Origin: Candidatus Zixiibacteriota bacterium
GTDB taxonomy: Bacteria; Zixibacteria; MSB-5A5; GN15; FEB-12
Assembly: GCA_034003725.1 (NCBI GenBank)
Contig: JAVEYB010000008.1
Span: 1-64,000 of the forward strand
Length of the DNA stretch: 64,000 nucleotides
Direction of reading: 5' to 3'
Below the pieces are notes generated by a model. The model searched no databases and was not told where the DNA came from. It was given only the letters and a program-made list of their open reading frames with translations. This document shows positions 1 to 10,568 of the stretch, piece after piece. The position numbers were made by a program, and so were the translations under genes. How positions within the stretch are numbered: the stretch's first letter is position 1; each line of letters starts with the position of its first letter.

Positions 1-58
1 ATCGATCTCACAACGGGAGCATCGGTGACACTCCTCCAACCGGTGCAGAAACAGAAAC

Positions 59-102
59 TGTAACCAATGTCCTGACACAATATGTAACACATGTCTTGAC
101 AC
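59..102. repeat. Two direct repeats resembling an IS481-type terminus
   Basis: Two 20-bp copies at 59-78 and 83-102 match at 17 of 20 positions (first copy TGTAACCAATGTCCTGACAC), with a 24-bp period. Each contains TGTC-NN-GACA. Read from the right edge on the minus strand, the sequence begins TGTCAAGACA, which resembles the TGT-starting, internally repeated ends I associate with IS481-family elements. The element body would lie left of the window. The family assignment is inference. Confidence 0.4.
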
Positions 103-160
103 CGTACACCGTCTTCGAACCCGCCACGCGCAGGCCGAGGCTGCATGCAGCCCGGCTCAG

Positions 161-180
161 TCAGGTCGCAAGCGACCTGA
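161..180. repeat. Perfect palindrome TCAGGTCGC-AA-GCGACCTGA
   Basis: Nine-base arms with a 2-nt centre, followed directly by a CTGACCTAC string (177-185). That string recurs inside the intergenic repeats at 9517, 9824, 27540 and 27577. One further occurrence lies in coding sequence near 35400, so the short string alone is not diagnostic. Confidence 0.5.
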
Positions 181-295
181 CCTACTTCCGGATGGATGCC
201 CCGCCGCGGCGGGCCGGCATGACACGCCTCCGGCGCGTCGCCGCTGTCGGATGTGAGCATCCGTCAGAACAAGGAAAGAAAGGAACTTAACATAT

Positions 296-2923
<2,628 letters not shown>

Positions 2924-2966
2924 CCTGTGATACGTAGTCGGTGCTTCGTGTCACACCCCTGACTCC

Positions 2967-2993
2967 CCGGCGGGGCTGTTTCCGCCCCGCCGG
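2967..2993 (+). terminator. Terminator after clpB
   Basis: Perfect 10-bp GC-rich stem (CCGGCGGGGC / GCCCCGCCGG) with a 7-nt loop. A pyrimidine-rich tract containing TTCTTTTTCTT starts about 8 nt after the stem. Confidence 0.75.
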
Positions 2994-3044
2994 TTCACTA
3001 TTCTTTTTCTTGCGTCAACGTGAGTGCGTCGATACTCTATCGCC

Positions 3045-4031
3045 ATGCACTCAATCTGGGCCTGGATAGGCTTCAACCTGTTTGTCATCCTGATGCTGGC
3101 GGTCGACCTGGGCCTGTTTCATCGTACCGCCCATCGGGTGAAGATGTCGGAAGCGGCTGTATGGTCCGCGGTCTGGGTTACGCTCGCGATTATCTTCGGC
3201 ATAGGCGTGCACCATTTCATCGGTCCGCGCGCCGGCCTCGAGTACTTCACCGGCTACCTGATCGAGAAAGCGCTCTCCGTCGACAACATTTTTGTTTTTG
3301 TAGTCATTTTTAGCTACTTCAAAGTCCCGCCGGAATACCAGCACCGAGTCCTGTTCTGGGGCGTGCTCGGGGCGCTTGTCATGCGCGGTATTATGATCGC
3401 CGCCGGCGTTGTCCTGATTCGCGAGTTTTCGTGGATATTGTATGTCTTTGGCGCGTTCTTGATTTTCACCGGCATAAAAATGGCTTTCCAATCCGAGCAT
3501 TCCGTCGATCCATCGCACAACCCCGTGCTCAGGCTCATTCGGAGAATTATGCCTGTCACCGACGAGTACCACGGGCCGAGGTTTTCCACCAAACGACCGA
3601 TCAAGGGCAAGCTGCGGCGTGCGGCAACCCCGATGCTCGTTGTGCTGGCGGTTGTTGAATCAACTGATGTGGTCTTCGCCGTCGACTCAATCCCGGCCAT
3701 CTTTGCGATTACTCAGGATCCCTTTATCGTCTACACCTCGAACATTTTCGCCATACTCGGCCTGCGTGCCCTGTATTTCCTGCTCGCCGGCTCGGTAGAG
3801 AAGTTCCACTACCTGCGGTACGGTCTCTCTGCCGTACTTGTGTTTGTGGGAATCAAAATGGTTGTGGCGAAGTTTTTGCATGTGCCGATCGGTCTATCGC
3901 TGGGGGTTGTCGGCGGCCTTCTTGCCATCTCAGTCGTCGCATCCCTGATGCATTCCCGCCGCCACGAGTCCGAGCACACAAATACCGATCGATCTGTGCT
4001 GTCGGACGACTCGTCTGACAGCGCACCGTAG
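3045..4031 (+). CDS. TerC family integral membrane protein
   Basis: A 328-residue polytopic membrane protein of the TerC/Alx family, implicated in metal (manganese) export or tellurite resistance. The acidic family motifs are present: SVDNIFVF near residue 75 and ESTDVVFAVDSIPAIFA near residue 205, with multiple hydrophobic segments between. The C-terminus is a hydrophilic His/Ser/Asp-rich tail. I chose the ATG giving MHSIWAWIGFN because family members usually start close to that motif; a GTG at 3024 is possible. No clear Shine-Dalgarno precedes either start. It stands alone between two terminators, so the substrate cannot be inferred from neighbours. Confidence 0.88.
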   Translation: MHSIWAWIGFNLFVILMLAVDLGLFHRTAHRVKMSEAAVWSAVWVTLAIIFGIGVHHFIGPRAGLEYFTGYLIEKALSVDNIFVFVVIFSYFKVPPEYQHRVLFWGVLGALVMRGIMIAAGVVLIREFSWILYVFGAFLIFTGIKMAFQSEHSVDPSHNPVLRLIRRIMPVTDEYHGPRFSTKRPIKGKLRRAATPMLVVLAVVESTDVVFAVDSIPAIFAITQDPFIVYTSNIFAILGLRALYFLLAGSVEKFHYLRYGLSAVLVFVGIKMVVAKFLHVPIGLSLGVVGGLLAISVVASLMHSRRHESEHTNTDRSVLSDDSSDSAP

Positions 4032-4081
4032 CTTCAGGGTTCTCGCAACTCGACTGTTCCAACGATTGTCACTGTCCGGCA

Positions 4082-4115
4082 ATAAGAAAGCCGCCGAGCG
4101 AATTTGCCCGACGGC
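4082..4115 (-). terminator. Terminator for the leftward gene ending at 4146
   Basis: Imperfect hairpin GCCGCCGAGCGAA / TTTGCCCGACGGC (4090-4115). Read on the minus strand it is followed by CTTTCTTATT. It lies in the convergent gap between the TerC gene and the exported unknown. Confidence 0.6.
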
Positions 4116-4145
4116 AGCACGTTCTATCGACTGACGTCACAGTCG

Positions 4146-4727
4146 TCACCGCTGCCCGTAATCCAGACGCCCCTTTTGCATAATCTCAAGATTGCGTACC
4201 GCCGAGACAAACTTCTCTTCTGCGGCAAACCGAAGTGCCCGCTCGGAAATGACCAACTCGAAGATAATCAGCTCCGTACCACCATCGATATAGGCAATCA
4301 TCACGTTCGGCAAGAAACGTTCGGGTGAGTTGATGTAGAACGTTCGAGCATATTCTCCGCTGTAGCTCGAAATCGAGTCCACTTCGTTCATGATGACATC
4401 CGGACCGTAATGTTTGCGAAGACTGGCCGTGTCCGATGCAATCACGTCGTCGACATCAAGCTCGCGGATCTTGTATATGTTGATCCCGATCAGGATGTCG
4501 GTGCTGTCGTAGCGGGCGGCGTCCGGAATAAACGCGAATGAGTACCCGTCGTTGACCGCTTCCCGGCCGATCATCCTGAAGTGAGGTGGCGGGTTGAATA
4601 CGTAGTTCAACGACTCGCCTTCGTAAAACGCGGCATTCGAGTCCACCGGATTATCGACCGTGGGCGTGGCGACCACGCCGGGCGCGAACAACGCGCCCAC
4701 CAGGAGCACATAGAGCAGTGGTTTCAT
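4146..4727 (-). CDS. Exported protein of unknown function
   Basis: A 193-residue protein I do not recognise. The N-terminus (MKPLLYVLLVGALFAPGVVA) is a good Sec signal peptide with likely cleavage around residue 20, so the product should be periplasmic or surface-located. The mature part is a mixed alpha/beta sequence with no Cys, no lipobox and no beta-barrel pattern. It is transcribed divergently from the HMG-CoA synthase operon and has its own downstream hairpin. The frame, signal peptide and terminator support a real gene. Confidence 0.75.
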   Translation of the reverse strand: MKPLLYVLLVGALFAPGVVATPTVDNPVDSNAAFYEGESLNYVFNPPPHFRMIGREAVNDGYSFAFIPDAARYDSTDILIGINIYKIRELDVDDVIASDTASLRKHYGPDVIMNEVDSISSYSGEYARTFYINSPERFLPNVMIAYIDGGTELIIFELVISERALRFAAEEKFVSAVRNLEIMQKGRLDYGQR

Positions 4728-4837
4728 ATGTTACTGTTATCGGCAGGAGCCAGGCGCCCGTTAACCTCGTTCGGGGAGCCGTCTCGCCAGTTCTAAGCCG
4801 CCACGCCCCTTACGGTTCCGGGGAGAAGCTTTCCCGC

Positions 4838-4866
4838 TTGTATTCGTGGATACTGCGGTTTATAAT
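4838..4866 (+). promoter_or_regulatory. Housekeeping promoter of the HMG-CoA synthase operon
   Basis: TTGTAT, exactly 17 bp, then a perfect TATAAT, ending 76 nt before the HMG-CoA synthase ATG. Confidence 0.75.
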
Positions 4867-4942
4867 AGCACGTTGTGTGTCTGAAACCGGCACTGCTGCG
4901 GATCACGACAGTAACCCAAACCGGTAGCAATAGAGGTACACC

Positions 4943-5992
4943 ATGGCAGGAATTGTTGGGTATGGCGCTCACCTTCCGCGACATCGGATCAAAGCGGAAG
5001 AAATCGCCAAAACCTGGGGCGCCGACGCTCCCAGTTACAAAAAGGGGCTGATGCTTCGCGAAAAGTCGGTTCCGCCCCCGGATATGGACACCATTACCCT
5101 GGCTGTCGAGGCTGCCAAAAACGCGCTGAAACGCTCCGGCGGAGTCAATCCCGCCGATATCGGCGCTATTTATATCGGTTCTGAATCGCATCCGTACGCC
5201 GTGAAACCGTCGGGGACCGTCGTCGCCGAAGCGATCGGCGCCACGCCGCACATCCACTGCGCCGACTTCGAGTTCGCCTGCAAGGCCGGCTCTGAGGCCA
5301 TGTTTGTCGCGCTTTCACATATCGACGCCGGCGCTATGAAATACGCCCTTGCCATCGCCGCCGATACCTCACAGGGCGCGCCCTCTGACGCGTTGGAGTT
5401 TTCGGCCGCCGCCGGCGCCGGCGCATTTATCATGGGCAAAGACAATCTCATCGCGGAGTGTTTGTTCACTCATTCGTACATGACTGACATGCCCGACTTC
5501 TGGCGCCGCGAACACGAGTTTTATCCTCAGCATGCCGGCCGGTTCACCGGTGAAGAAGCGTACTTCGCCCACACCAAAGGTGCCTCGACGGCGCTTCTCG
5601 AAAAATCGGGCATGAAGCCCAAGGATTTTCAATGGGCCGTTTTCCACCAGCCCAACGGCAAGTTTCCCTCCCGTGTGGCCCAGGAGCTCGGTTTCACCAA
5701 AGCCCAGATCGAACCCGGCCTGTTGGCTCCGGCCCTCGGCAACACCTACTCCGGGGCGTCGCCGATCGGCCTGACCGCCACCCTTGATGTCGCCAAGCCG
5801 GGTGACATGATCTTCATGTGCTCCTACGGTTCCGGGGCAGGTTCGGACTCGTTTGTCTGGAAAGTGACCAAACGCATCGACGAAGTCCGCGACAAGGCGG
5901 TCAGGACCGCCAAGCTGCTCCACGAAAACCTCATCTACGTCGACTACGGCACCTACGCCAAGTACCGGCGGAAGATCAAGAAGAACTACTAG
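4943..5992 (+). CDS. Archaeal-type hydroxymethylglutaryl-CoA synthase
   Basis: Condenses acetyl-CoA with acetoacetyl-CoA to HMG-CoA, the committed intermediate of the mevalonate pathway. At 349 residues it has the compact archaeal form rather than the longer bacterial MvaS form. The expected catalytic residues are visible: Glu81 in [11 protein letters not shown], Cys113 in FACKAG and His235 in FHQPNGK. A good purine-rich site (AGAGGT) precedes the ATG. It is first in a tight operon with a thiolase and a DUF35 protein. In archaea these three products form one complex that passes acetoacetyl-CoA between active sites. A role in acyl-CoA breakdown is possible given the carboxylase operon downstream. 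Confidence 0.92.
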   Translation: MAGIVGYGAHLPRHRIKAEEIAKTWGADAPSYKKGLMLREKSVPPPDMDTITLAVEAAKNALKRSGGVNPADIGAIYIGSESHPYAVKPSGTVVAEAIGATPHIHCADFEFACKAGSEAMFVALSHIDAGAMKYALAIAADTSQGAPSDALEFSAAAGAGAFIMGKDNLIAECLFTHSYMTDMPDFWRREHEFYPQHAGRFTGEEAYFAHTKGASTALLEKSGMKPKDFQWAVFHQPNGKFPSRVAQELGFTKAQIEPGLLAPALGNTYSGASPIGLTATLDVAKPGDMIFMCSYGSGAGSDSFVWKVTKRIDEVRDKAVRTAKLLHENLIYVDYGTYAKYRRKIKKNY

Positions 5993-6005
5993 GAGGGACA
6001 CAACT

Positions 6006-7169
6006 ATGAGAGACGTATGTGTAGTTGGTGTCGGCTTGAGCCAATGGGGTGAAGTCTGGCGGCGCTCCCTCCGGCAGTTGTTTGTCGATGCCGCGACCGG
6101 TGCAATCAAGAACGCCGGAGTCGATCACCTCGACGGGCTTTATGTCGGCTGCATGTCCGGCGGTTTATTTGTCGGACAGGAGCACCTCGGCGCGCTCATG
6201 GCCGATTACCTCGGCATGAAGGGCATTCCCGCTATGCGCGTCGAGTCTGCCTGCGCATCCGGCGGCATGGCCGTGCGCGCGGCTTTTGTCGAAGTTGCCT
6301 CCGGACTCGCCGATATCGTCATGGCAGCCGGTGTCGAGAAGATGACCGACTGCTCCGGCGATGATGCTACGTTTGCGCTGGCGACCGCCGCCGACCAGGA
6401 GTACGAAGTTTTCAACGGCGCCACGTTCCCAGGACTGTACGCCATGATGGCCCACGCCCACATGGCGAAGTACGGGACGACCCGCCAGATGCTGACCGCC
6501 GTGTCCGTGAAAAACCATGCCAACGGGGCGAAAAACCCGGTTGCGCAGTATCCGTTTGCGGTTTCCGCGGAGACGGTGGAATCTTCCGTCATGGTCGCCG
6601 ATCCGCTCCGCATCATGGACTGTTCGCCGATCACCGACGGCGCCGCTGCCGTAATCGTTACGACGACCGAGATCGCGAAGAAACTCGGCAGGCCGTACAT
6701 CAGGATTATCGGCTCCGGTGTCGGCACCGACACGATCCAGCTCTGTCAGCGTGACGACATGACAACCATCAAAGCGACCACGCTGGCGTTCGAGCGGGCG
6801 CTGAAGATGTCCGGCAAGAAGCTCGGCGACATCCAGTTCACCGAGGTGCACGACTGCTTCACGATTGCCGAACTGGTCGTGCTCGAGTCGATCGGCAAGT
6901 ACAAGCCCGGTCAGGCCGGTCCCGCGACTGTGGCAGGGGAGACTGCTCTCGACGGCACGTTCCCGGTCAATCCGTCCGGCGGCCTGAAGTCGAAAGGCCA
7001 TCCAGTCGGCGCTACCGGTGTCGCGCAGATCATCGAGGTCTACAAGCAACTCACCGGTCAGGCGGAAAACGGCCGCCAGATCCCGAATAGACCGAAAGTC
7101 GGCATGGCCCAGAACATGGGCGGCTCCGGCGCATCATCGGTCGTCCACATCATGGAGGTGGGATCATGA
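6006..7169 (+). CDS. Archaeal-type acetoacetyl-CoA thiolase
   Basis: A 387-residue thiolase-superfamily protein of the SCP2/archaeal branch, expected to condense two acetyl-CoA to acetoacetyl-CoA. The nucleophile is Cys83 in ESACASGG, and His332 lies in GHPVGATG. It is preceded by an AGGAGGG ribosome site and starts 13 nt after the HMG-CoA synthase stop. Its stop overlaps the next start (ATGA), indicating translational coupling. The gene order synthase-thiolase-DUF35 is the archaeal one, so it most likely works in the channelling complex rather than as a stand-alone beta-oxidation thiolase. Confidence 0.92.
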   Translation: MRDVCVVGVGLSQWGEVWRRSLRQLFVDAATGAIKNAGVDHLDGLYVGCMSGGLFVGQEHLGALMADYLGMKGIPAMRVESACASGGMAVRAAFVEVASGLADIVMAAGVEKMTDCSGDDATFALATAADQEYEVFNGATFPGLYAMMAHAHMAKYGTTRQMLTAVSVKNHANGAKNPVAQYPFAVSAETVESSVMVADPLRIMDCSPITDGAAAVIVTTTEIAKKLGRPYIRIIGSGVGTDTIQLCQRDDMTTIKATTLAFERALKMSGKKLGDIQFTEVHDCFTIAELVVLESIGKYKPGQAGPATVAGETALDGTFPVNPSGGLKSKGHPVGATGVAQIIEVYKQLTGQAENGRQIPNRPKVGMAQNMGGSGASSVVHIMEVGS

Positions 7170-7567
7170 CGATGTTCAGCTCCCGCAACTGGCGCGAGTA
7201 CCCCCAGCGCTATCGCCTGGAGGCGTCGAAGTTCAAAAAGAGCGGCAAGACCTACTTCCCGCCCCGCGAAATCGATCCGGAAACGGGCGACACCGAACAG
7301 GAAATCGTCCGGCTGCCCGATACCGGCACGATAGTCACCTACACCGTGATCCGCGTGGCGCCGTCGATGTGGGGGGACATGTCTCCCTACGCGCTGGCGA
7401 TCGCGAAACTGACCGACGGTACCCTGGTGACCGCGCAGGTGACGGACTGCGACGTCGACGAAGTCAAGATCGGGATGGAAGTGCGGGTCGAGTTCCGCCG
7501 CATCCAGACCGAGAGCCACGAGGGCGTCTTGAGCTACGGTTACAAGTTCGTCCCGAAGTGGTATTGA
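7166..7567 (+). CDS. DUF35 OB-fold protein, partner of thiolase/HMG-CoA synthase
   Basis: A 133-residue acyl-CoA-associated DUF35 protein. The C-terminal OB-fold (about residues 45-125) and the FPPRE motif near residue 33 are recognisable. Family members normally carry an N-terminal rubredoxin-like zinc ribbon with CxxC pairs. Here the corresponding segment reads [14 protein letters not shown] and the Cys positions are replaced, so zinc binding is probably lost. The only Cys is in the OB-fold (VTDCDVDE). The four-base overlap with the thiolase and the archaeal gene order support a structural role, bridging thiolase and synthase and sharing the CoA site. Confidence 0.88.
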   Translation: MTMFSSRNWREYPQRYRLEASKFKKSGKTYFPPREIDPETGDTEQEIVRLPDTGTIVTYTVIRVAPSMWGDMSPYALAIAKLTDGTLVTAQVTDCDVDEVKIGMEVRVEFRRIQTESHEGVLSYGYKFVPKWY

Positions 7568-7622
7568 TTCAGCAGGGCGTGTCCGCTGTCGGACCCGCCA
7601 ATAACCAATATGACATCTCTCG

Positions 7623-7657
7623 TGCCGCCGTGCGACCCCGCACGGCGGCATTGATTT
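7623..7657 (+). terminator. Terminator after the HMG-CoA synthase operon
   Basis: Perfect 12-bp stem (TGCCGCCGTGCG / CGCACGGCGGCA) with a 4-nt loop, followed by TTGATTTTT. Confidence 0.85.
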
Positions 7658-7750
7658 TTGATGGTCGTGAGTGAATGGTAGAACCGCATCGTCCGTCGCT
7701 TCGGCGCGCAGGCGCCGCGGCGGACTGGGGCTTTGCCCCACACGTGCCTC

Positions 7751-8179
7751 TCAGGCCCGCTTGCGCGATCCACTCGGCTTCAGCGATCTGTTCAACTCCA
7801 CTGCCGCGCGGATAAGGGCTTTCAACGCTTTTTCGTTGATTTTGTCGCCCTCGTGGATGTCAATCGCACGGCGGGTGTTGCCTTCGAGGCTTGAATTGAA
7901 CAGCCCCGAAGGGTCCGGCAACGACGCACCTTTCGCAAACGTCAACTTGACGGCATTCTTATACGTTTCGCCGGTGCAGATGATTCCGTCGTGCGACCAC
8001 ACCGGCACCCGCCACTTCCACTCTTCGATCACATCCGGGTCGGCCTGCCTGATGATTTTCCGTATTCGTGCCAGCATCTCTCCGCGCCAGTCATCCAGCT
8101 CGCGGATCCGGGTATCGATCAGCTGCGAGGGAGAGTTCCCGGCGGGCAGGGGGGTCGAATCGCCATTATTGGTTTTCAT
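7751..8179 (-). CDS. DUF1801 domain protein (YdhG-like)
   Basis: About 142 residues from the chosen ATG. A TTG at 8197 in the same frame would add six residues. The pattern, with IIRQADPDVIEEWKWRVPVW in the middle, TYKNAVKLTFAKGASL further on and IDIHEGD near the end, is typical of DUF1801 proteins. Their biochemical role is not established; some relatives bind iron chaperone-like partners or nucleotides. It lies 58 nt downstream of a second, diverged DUF1801 gene on the same strand, so the pair is probably co-transcribed and arose by duplication. Confidence 0.8.
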   Translation of the reverse strand: MKTNNGDSTPLPAGNSPSQLIDTRIRELDDWRGEMLARIRKIIRQADPDVIEEWKWRVPVWSHDGIICTGETYKNAVKLTFAKGASLPDPSGLFNSSLEGNTRRAIDIHEGDKINEKALKALIRAAVELNRSLKPSGSRKRA

Positions 8180-8236
8180 GTTAACGGTCTCGGTCAATGA
8201 TAAGGTTTGTTGATTCCGGGTGATTCGCCGCGAGTG

Positions 8237-8710
8237 TCAGAGGGTCCCCCAGCCGGGAAGTTTGCTCGCCTGTCGGACCCACCGCATGAACTGCGTTTCG
8301 TTAACTGTGTCCCCTTCGTAGATGTCCAGGTACCGGGTGGCTTTGCTTTTTGATTCACCCGGGGGAAGGGGTTTCAGTGAAGCGCCGTTGAAAAACGCGA
8401 CTTTGATGTATCGCGCGTAGCAATGAAAACTCACGATCCAGCCGCTTCCTTCGATCCCATAAAACGGCGAGTTCCATTTAACCGCTTTGATGATGTGTGG
8501 CGCCGCACGCTCGATCAGACTGTCGAGACGACTGCCGGTCTCGGATTTCCATCCCGGCATGGCCGCGATATAGGCCTGCACGGGTTTATCGCCGTACCCT
8601 TTGGCGATCTGGGGGTTTCCGCCCGACAGGAGGGGCACCTCGGCGCTGCTTCGCGCGGAGCGAGTCTTTTTAGTGGTCGTGTTCGACGAACGGGATTTTT
8701 CAGAGGCCAT
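8237..8710 (-). CDS. Second DUF1801 domain protein
   Basis: About 157 residues from MASEKSR. An ATG at 8728 would add six residues. The N-terminal 30 residues are Ser/Thr/Lys/Arg-rich and look disordered. The DUF1801 core follows: AAPHIIKAVKWNSPFYG, CYARYIKVAFFNGASL and YLDIYEGDTVNE. It is a tandem paralogue of the next gene on the same strand, recognisably similar at the W-x-x-P-x-(Y/W) and (I/Y)-(D/H)-x-x-EGD motifs but divergent elsewhere. Function is unknown beyond the domain. Confidence 0.8.
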   Translation of the reverse strand: MASEKSRSSNTTTKKTRSARSSAEVPLLSGGNPQIAKGYGDKPVQAYIAAMPGWKSETGSRLDSLIERAAPHIIKAVKWNSPFYGIEGSGWIVSFHCYARYIKVAFFNGASLKPLPPGESKSKATRYLDIYEGDTVNETQFMRWVRQASKLPGWGTL

Positions 8711-8973
8711 ACTGCACCGTTTTAACATGGGTCAATACAATCTATGATACCGTCGATTGCGCGTGGTGTCAAGTCCGGCTGTGCGGGCCGTGGAAAAGGG
8801 ACGATCTGTAATCGCAGAGAACATAGAGCACTCCCGCACTCTGGTGCTGCGCCAGAGATATGAGCCTTGCTGTGACCTGCTTTTGCCGGGGGGAGTGGTC
8901 TTGCCTGTGCCGGTCGCAGCGGTGCCGAGAAAGAAAAAAATCGTTGTACAAGCGTGATTGCGTGCACGTTACG

Positions 8974-9000
8974 GCGAAATGGCTTTGTTTTGTCATTTTT
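8974..9000. repeat. 27-nt string identical to 27650-27676
   Basis: Begins GCGAAATGGC and ends in five T. All 27 positions are identical at the two loci, with weaker similarity in about 30 bases upstream (CGTTGTACAAG here against CGTCGTACAAG there). This marks a dispersed intergenic repeat family. Confidence 0.7.
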
Positions 9001-9150
9001 AGTGGGCCCCCATTTTTCGTTTTCCTGGACCTGAATGGACGTATTGCGTTGATTGATCGCATCTTGAGGTGTGCGAGTCAGGTGAACATTGGTCGGTTTT
9101 CGGTCGGTTCGTCGGCATGTCGTTCGGCTCCTGTGTTTACTAGAGGGGGT

Positions 9151-9184
9151 GCGCCATTTTTCCCATCGACTTGATCGGGAAACC
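9151..9184. repeat. Dispersed repeat, GCGCCATTT type, copy 1
   Basis: GCGCCATTT...CCCATCGACTTGA...GAAACC here resembles 9946-9984 (GGCGCCATTTGTGCCATCGG...GCGAAAGTGGGG) and 27785-27825 (CTCCAGTATTTCCATCGATT...GCGAAACTGCCGGG). Copies 1 and 2 flank the 307-bp tandem array on both sides. Confidence 0.5.
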
Positions 9185-9287
9185 GTGTGGGGGCGGAGGG
9201 GGTGTACGGCAGACACGAGTCGCGGCTGGCGGTTTCGAGGACGGAACCGCGCTGCTCAGACTACTCAACGATAGAATCTGTGGGAAT

Positions 9288-9311
9288 GGCACGTCTGGGG
9301 ACAGACATGCC
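9288..9311. repeat. Hairpin 1 of the 307-bp unit
   Basis: GGCACGTCTG / GGGA / CAGACATGCC: a 10-bp stem with one non-Watson-Crick pair. It is repeated at 9595-9618 and 9902-9925. Confidence 0.65.
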
Positions 9312-9339
9312 CTACAGTGACTTGTATCATTTCCGAAGT

Positions 9340-9376
9340 CCCACCCGACGTTCGCCGCGGGCGAACTCTGGGTGGG
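9340..9376. repeat. Hairpin 2 of the 307-bp unit
   Basis: Outer arms CCCACCC / GGGTGGG and a perfect inner stem GTTCGCC / GCG / GGCGAAC, separated by 3-nt internal loops (GAC, TCT). It is repeated at 9647-9683, where the outer arm has one mismatch (GGGTAGG). Confidence 0.7.
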
Positions 9377-10078
9377 CCACAGGTGGAGGCAGGATGTGTG
9401 GTGACATAGTGCGCGTTGTCCGAACTGGGCCGCGGCGGGGAGGTGGTGGTGGATGTCAGCACCGTTTGCGGGAGAGATTTGTTTCGATTGTTGAGTTGGT
9501 GGATGTGCAAACGGAGCTGACCTACGGCTCTCATTGCGGTTTCGAAGACGGAACTGTTTTACTCAGACTACTCAATGATAGATCCCGTGGGAATGGCACG
9601 TCTGGGGACAGACATGCCCTGCGATGACTTGTATCATTTCCGATGTCCCACCCGACGTTCGCCGCGGGCGAACTCTGGGTAGGCCACAGGTGGAAGCAGG
9701 ATGTGTGGTGACATGGTGCGCGTTGTCCGAACTGCGCCGCGGCGGGGAAGTGGTGGTGGATGTCAGCACCGCTTGCGGGAGAGATATGTTTCGATTGTTG
9801 AGTTGGTGGATGTGCAAACGGAGCTGACCTACGGCTCTCATTGCGGTTTCGAAGACGGAACTGTTTTACTCAGACTACTCAATGATAGATCCCGTGGGAA
9901 TGGCACGTCTGGGGACAGACATGCCCTACAGCGACTGGACAGGACGGCGCCATTTGTGCCATCGGTGTTGCAGCGAAAGTGGGGACGTGGACCGGGGGTG
10001 ATTCAACGAGAGAGCACGCGGGAGACGGAGAATTCAAGGATCCCATGGCAAGTTATGGGCGACCACGGTCTCATTGAA

Positions 10079-10097
10079 CCCACCGCGGAGGGGTGGG
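10079..10097. repeat. GC-rich palindrome, variant copy
   Basis: CCCACCGC-GGA-GGGGTGGG, one mismatch from the perfect CCCACCCC-GGA-GGGGTGGG palindromes at 34141 and 34202. In all three cases GGGC(G/T)ACTCG follows. Confidence 0.65.
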
Positions 10098-10161
10098 CTA
10101 CTCGGCTGATCCGGTCCGTGGCGTACATCTTCGTGCGCTACGCCGCAACCCCTTTTTGAAT

Positions 10162-10190
10162 TTGATTCGCACCCCCGGAGTACGTATCCT
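10162..10190 (+). promoter_or_regulatory. Putative housekeeping promoter
   Basis: TTGATT, 17 bp, TATCCT, ending 20 nt before the ATG of the small membrane protein. Confidence 0.5.
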
Positions 10191-10210
10191 GCCTATACAC
10201 GAGGAAAACC

Positions 10211-10474
10211 ATGCTAATCACCCTTGGATACATTCTGGTCGGCTTTGCCATAACCTTCGTCCTCACGAGAGCCGTCGGATCGATCGTGCGACGGTTCGTC
10301 CGCGATGAGTCTTCGCCGGTCTGGACGTTCGCCGTCACCGTCATTCTGCTGTTCGTGTTTGCGTACTTCACGGTCCGATTCCGCCTCGGTATCGCGCTGT
10401 TTGCGCCCGGGCTGATCGTCTGGCTGCTGTACGACCTGAAAAAGCGACCGCGCAAAAACGCCCATATCCGATAG
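10211..10474 (+). CDS. Small two-helix membrane protein, unknown
   Basis: 87 residues. Two to three hydrophobic segments (about residues 3-21, 39-55 and 60-75) with a basic loop between them (RRFVRDE) and a positively charged tail (KKRPRKNAHIR). This predicts an inner-membrane protein with cytoplasmic termini. GAGGAAAACC precedes the ATG and a plausible promoter lies upstream, so expression is likely despite the repeat surroundings. No family recognised. Confidence 0.65.
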   Translation: MLITLGYILVGFAITFVLTRAVGSIVRRFVRDESSPVWTFAVTVILLFVFAYFTVRFRLGIALFAPGLIVWLLYDLKKRPRKNAHIR

Positions 10475-10568
10475 TACTATCCCGGTAACAGGTCCGATCT
10501 ACCGATTTGCGATCCACGCGGGCGATTGCAGGGTCCGTCGGAGGGCAGGGTCAAAGTTGCTGTTGCAG

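Larger units (their letters stand above)
1..295. other. Region upstream of clpB, with repeats and possible insertion-sequence end
   Basis: No convincing gene. Bases 1-63 are an open frame ending in TAA at 61-63 and could be the last codons of a gene cut by the window edge, but 20 residues are too few to identify. The rest holds a 24-bp-period direct repeat, a perfect 20-bp palindrome and a small GGATG/CATCC hairpin at 249-262. I saw no CIRCE (HrcA) operator and no clear heat-shock promoter before clpB. Confidence 0.5.
9231..9935. repeat. 307-bp tandem repeat, about 2.3 copies
   Basis: Units start with GGTTTCGA(A/G)GACGGAAC at 9231, 9538 and 9845, giving an exact period of 307 both times. The third unit stops after about 90 bases. 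Units 1 and 2 differ at scattered positions only. Each unit carries two strong inverted repeats, so the array could be a structured RNA or a mobile-element remnant. No protein is supported. Confidence 0.85.
8711..10210. other. 1.5-kb gene-free tract made of repeats
   Basis: Between the leftward DUF1801 genes and a small rightward membrane protein. Several open frames here (for example 9265-9534 and 9572-9841 on the minus strand) are copies of one another only because the DNA is tandemly repeated. They have no domain and no ribosome site. The tract holds a 27-nt string shared with 27.65 kb, a 307-bp tandem repeat, a GCGCCATTT-type dispersed repeat at both flanks and a GC-rich palindrome related to those at 34.1 kb. 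Confidence 0.7.

Noticed and set aside
1-295. CIRCE/HrcA or sigma-32 control of clpB
   Set aside because: No TTAGCACTC-N9-GAGTGCTAA inverted repeat and no convincing heat-shock promoter was found.
5369-6109. 246-residue minus-strand frame opposite the HMG-CoA synthase
   Set aside because: Shadow of strongly supported coding on the plus strand. The same applies to the other long antisense frames in this GC-rich sequence.
9265-9841. Two near-identical 89-residue minus-strand open frames
   Set aside because: They are 307 bp apart and similar only because the DNA is tandemly repeated. No ribosome site, no domain, His/Ser/Pro/Arg-rich composition expected of a shadow frame.
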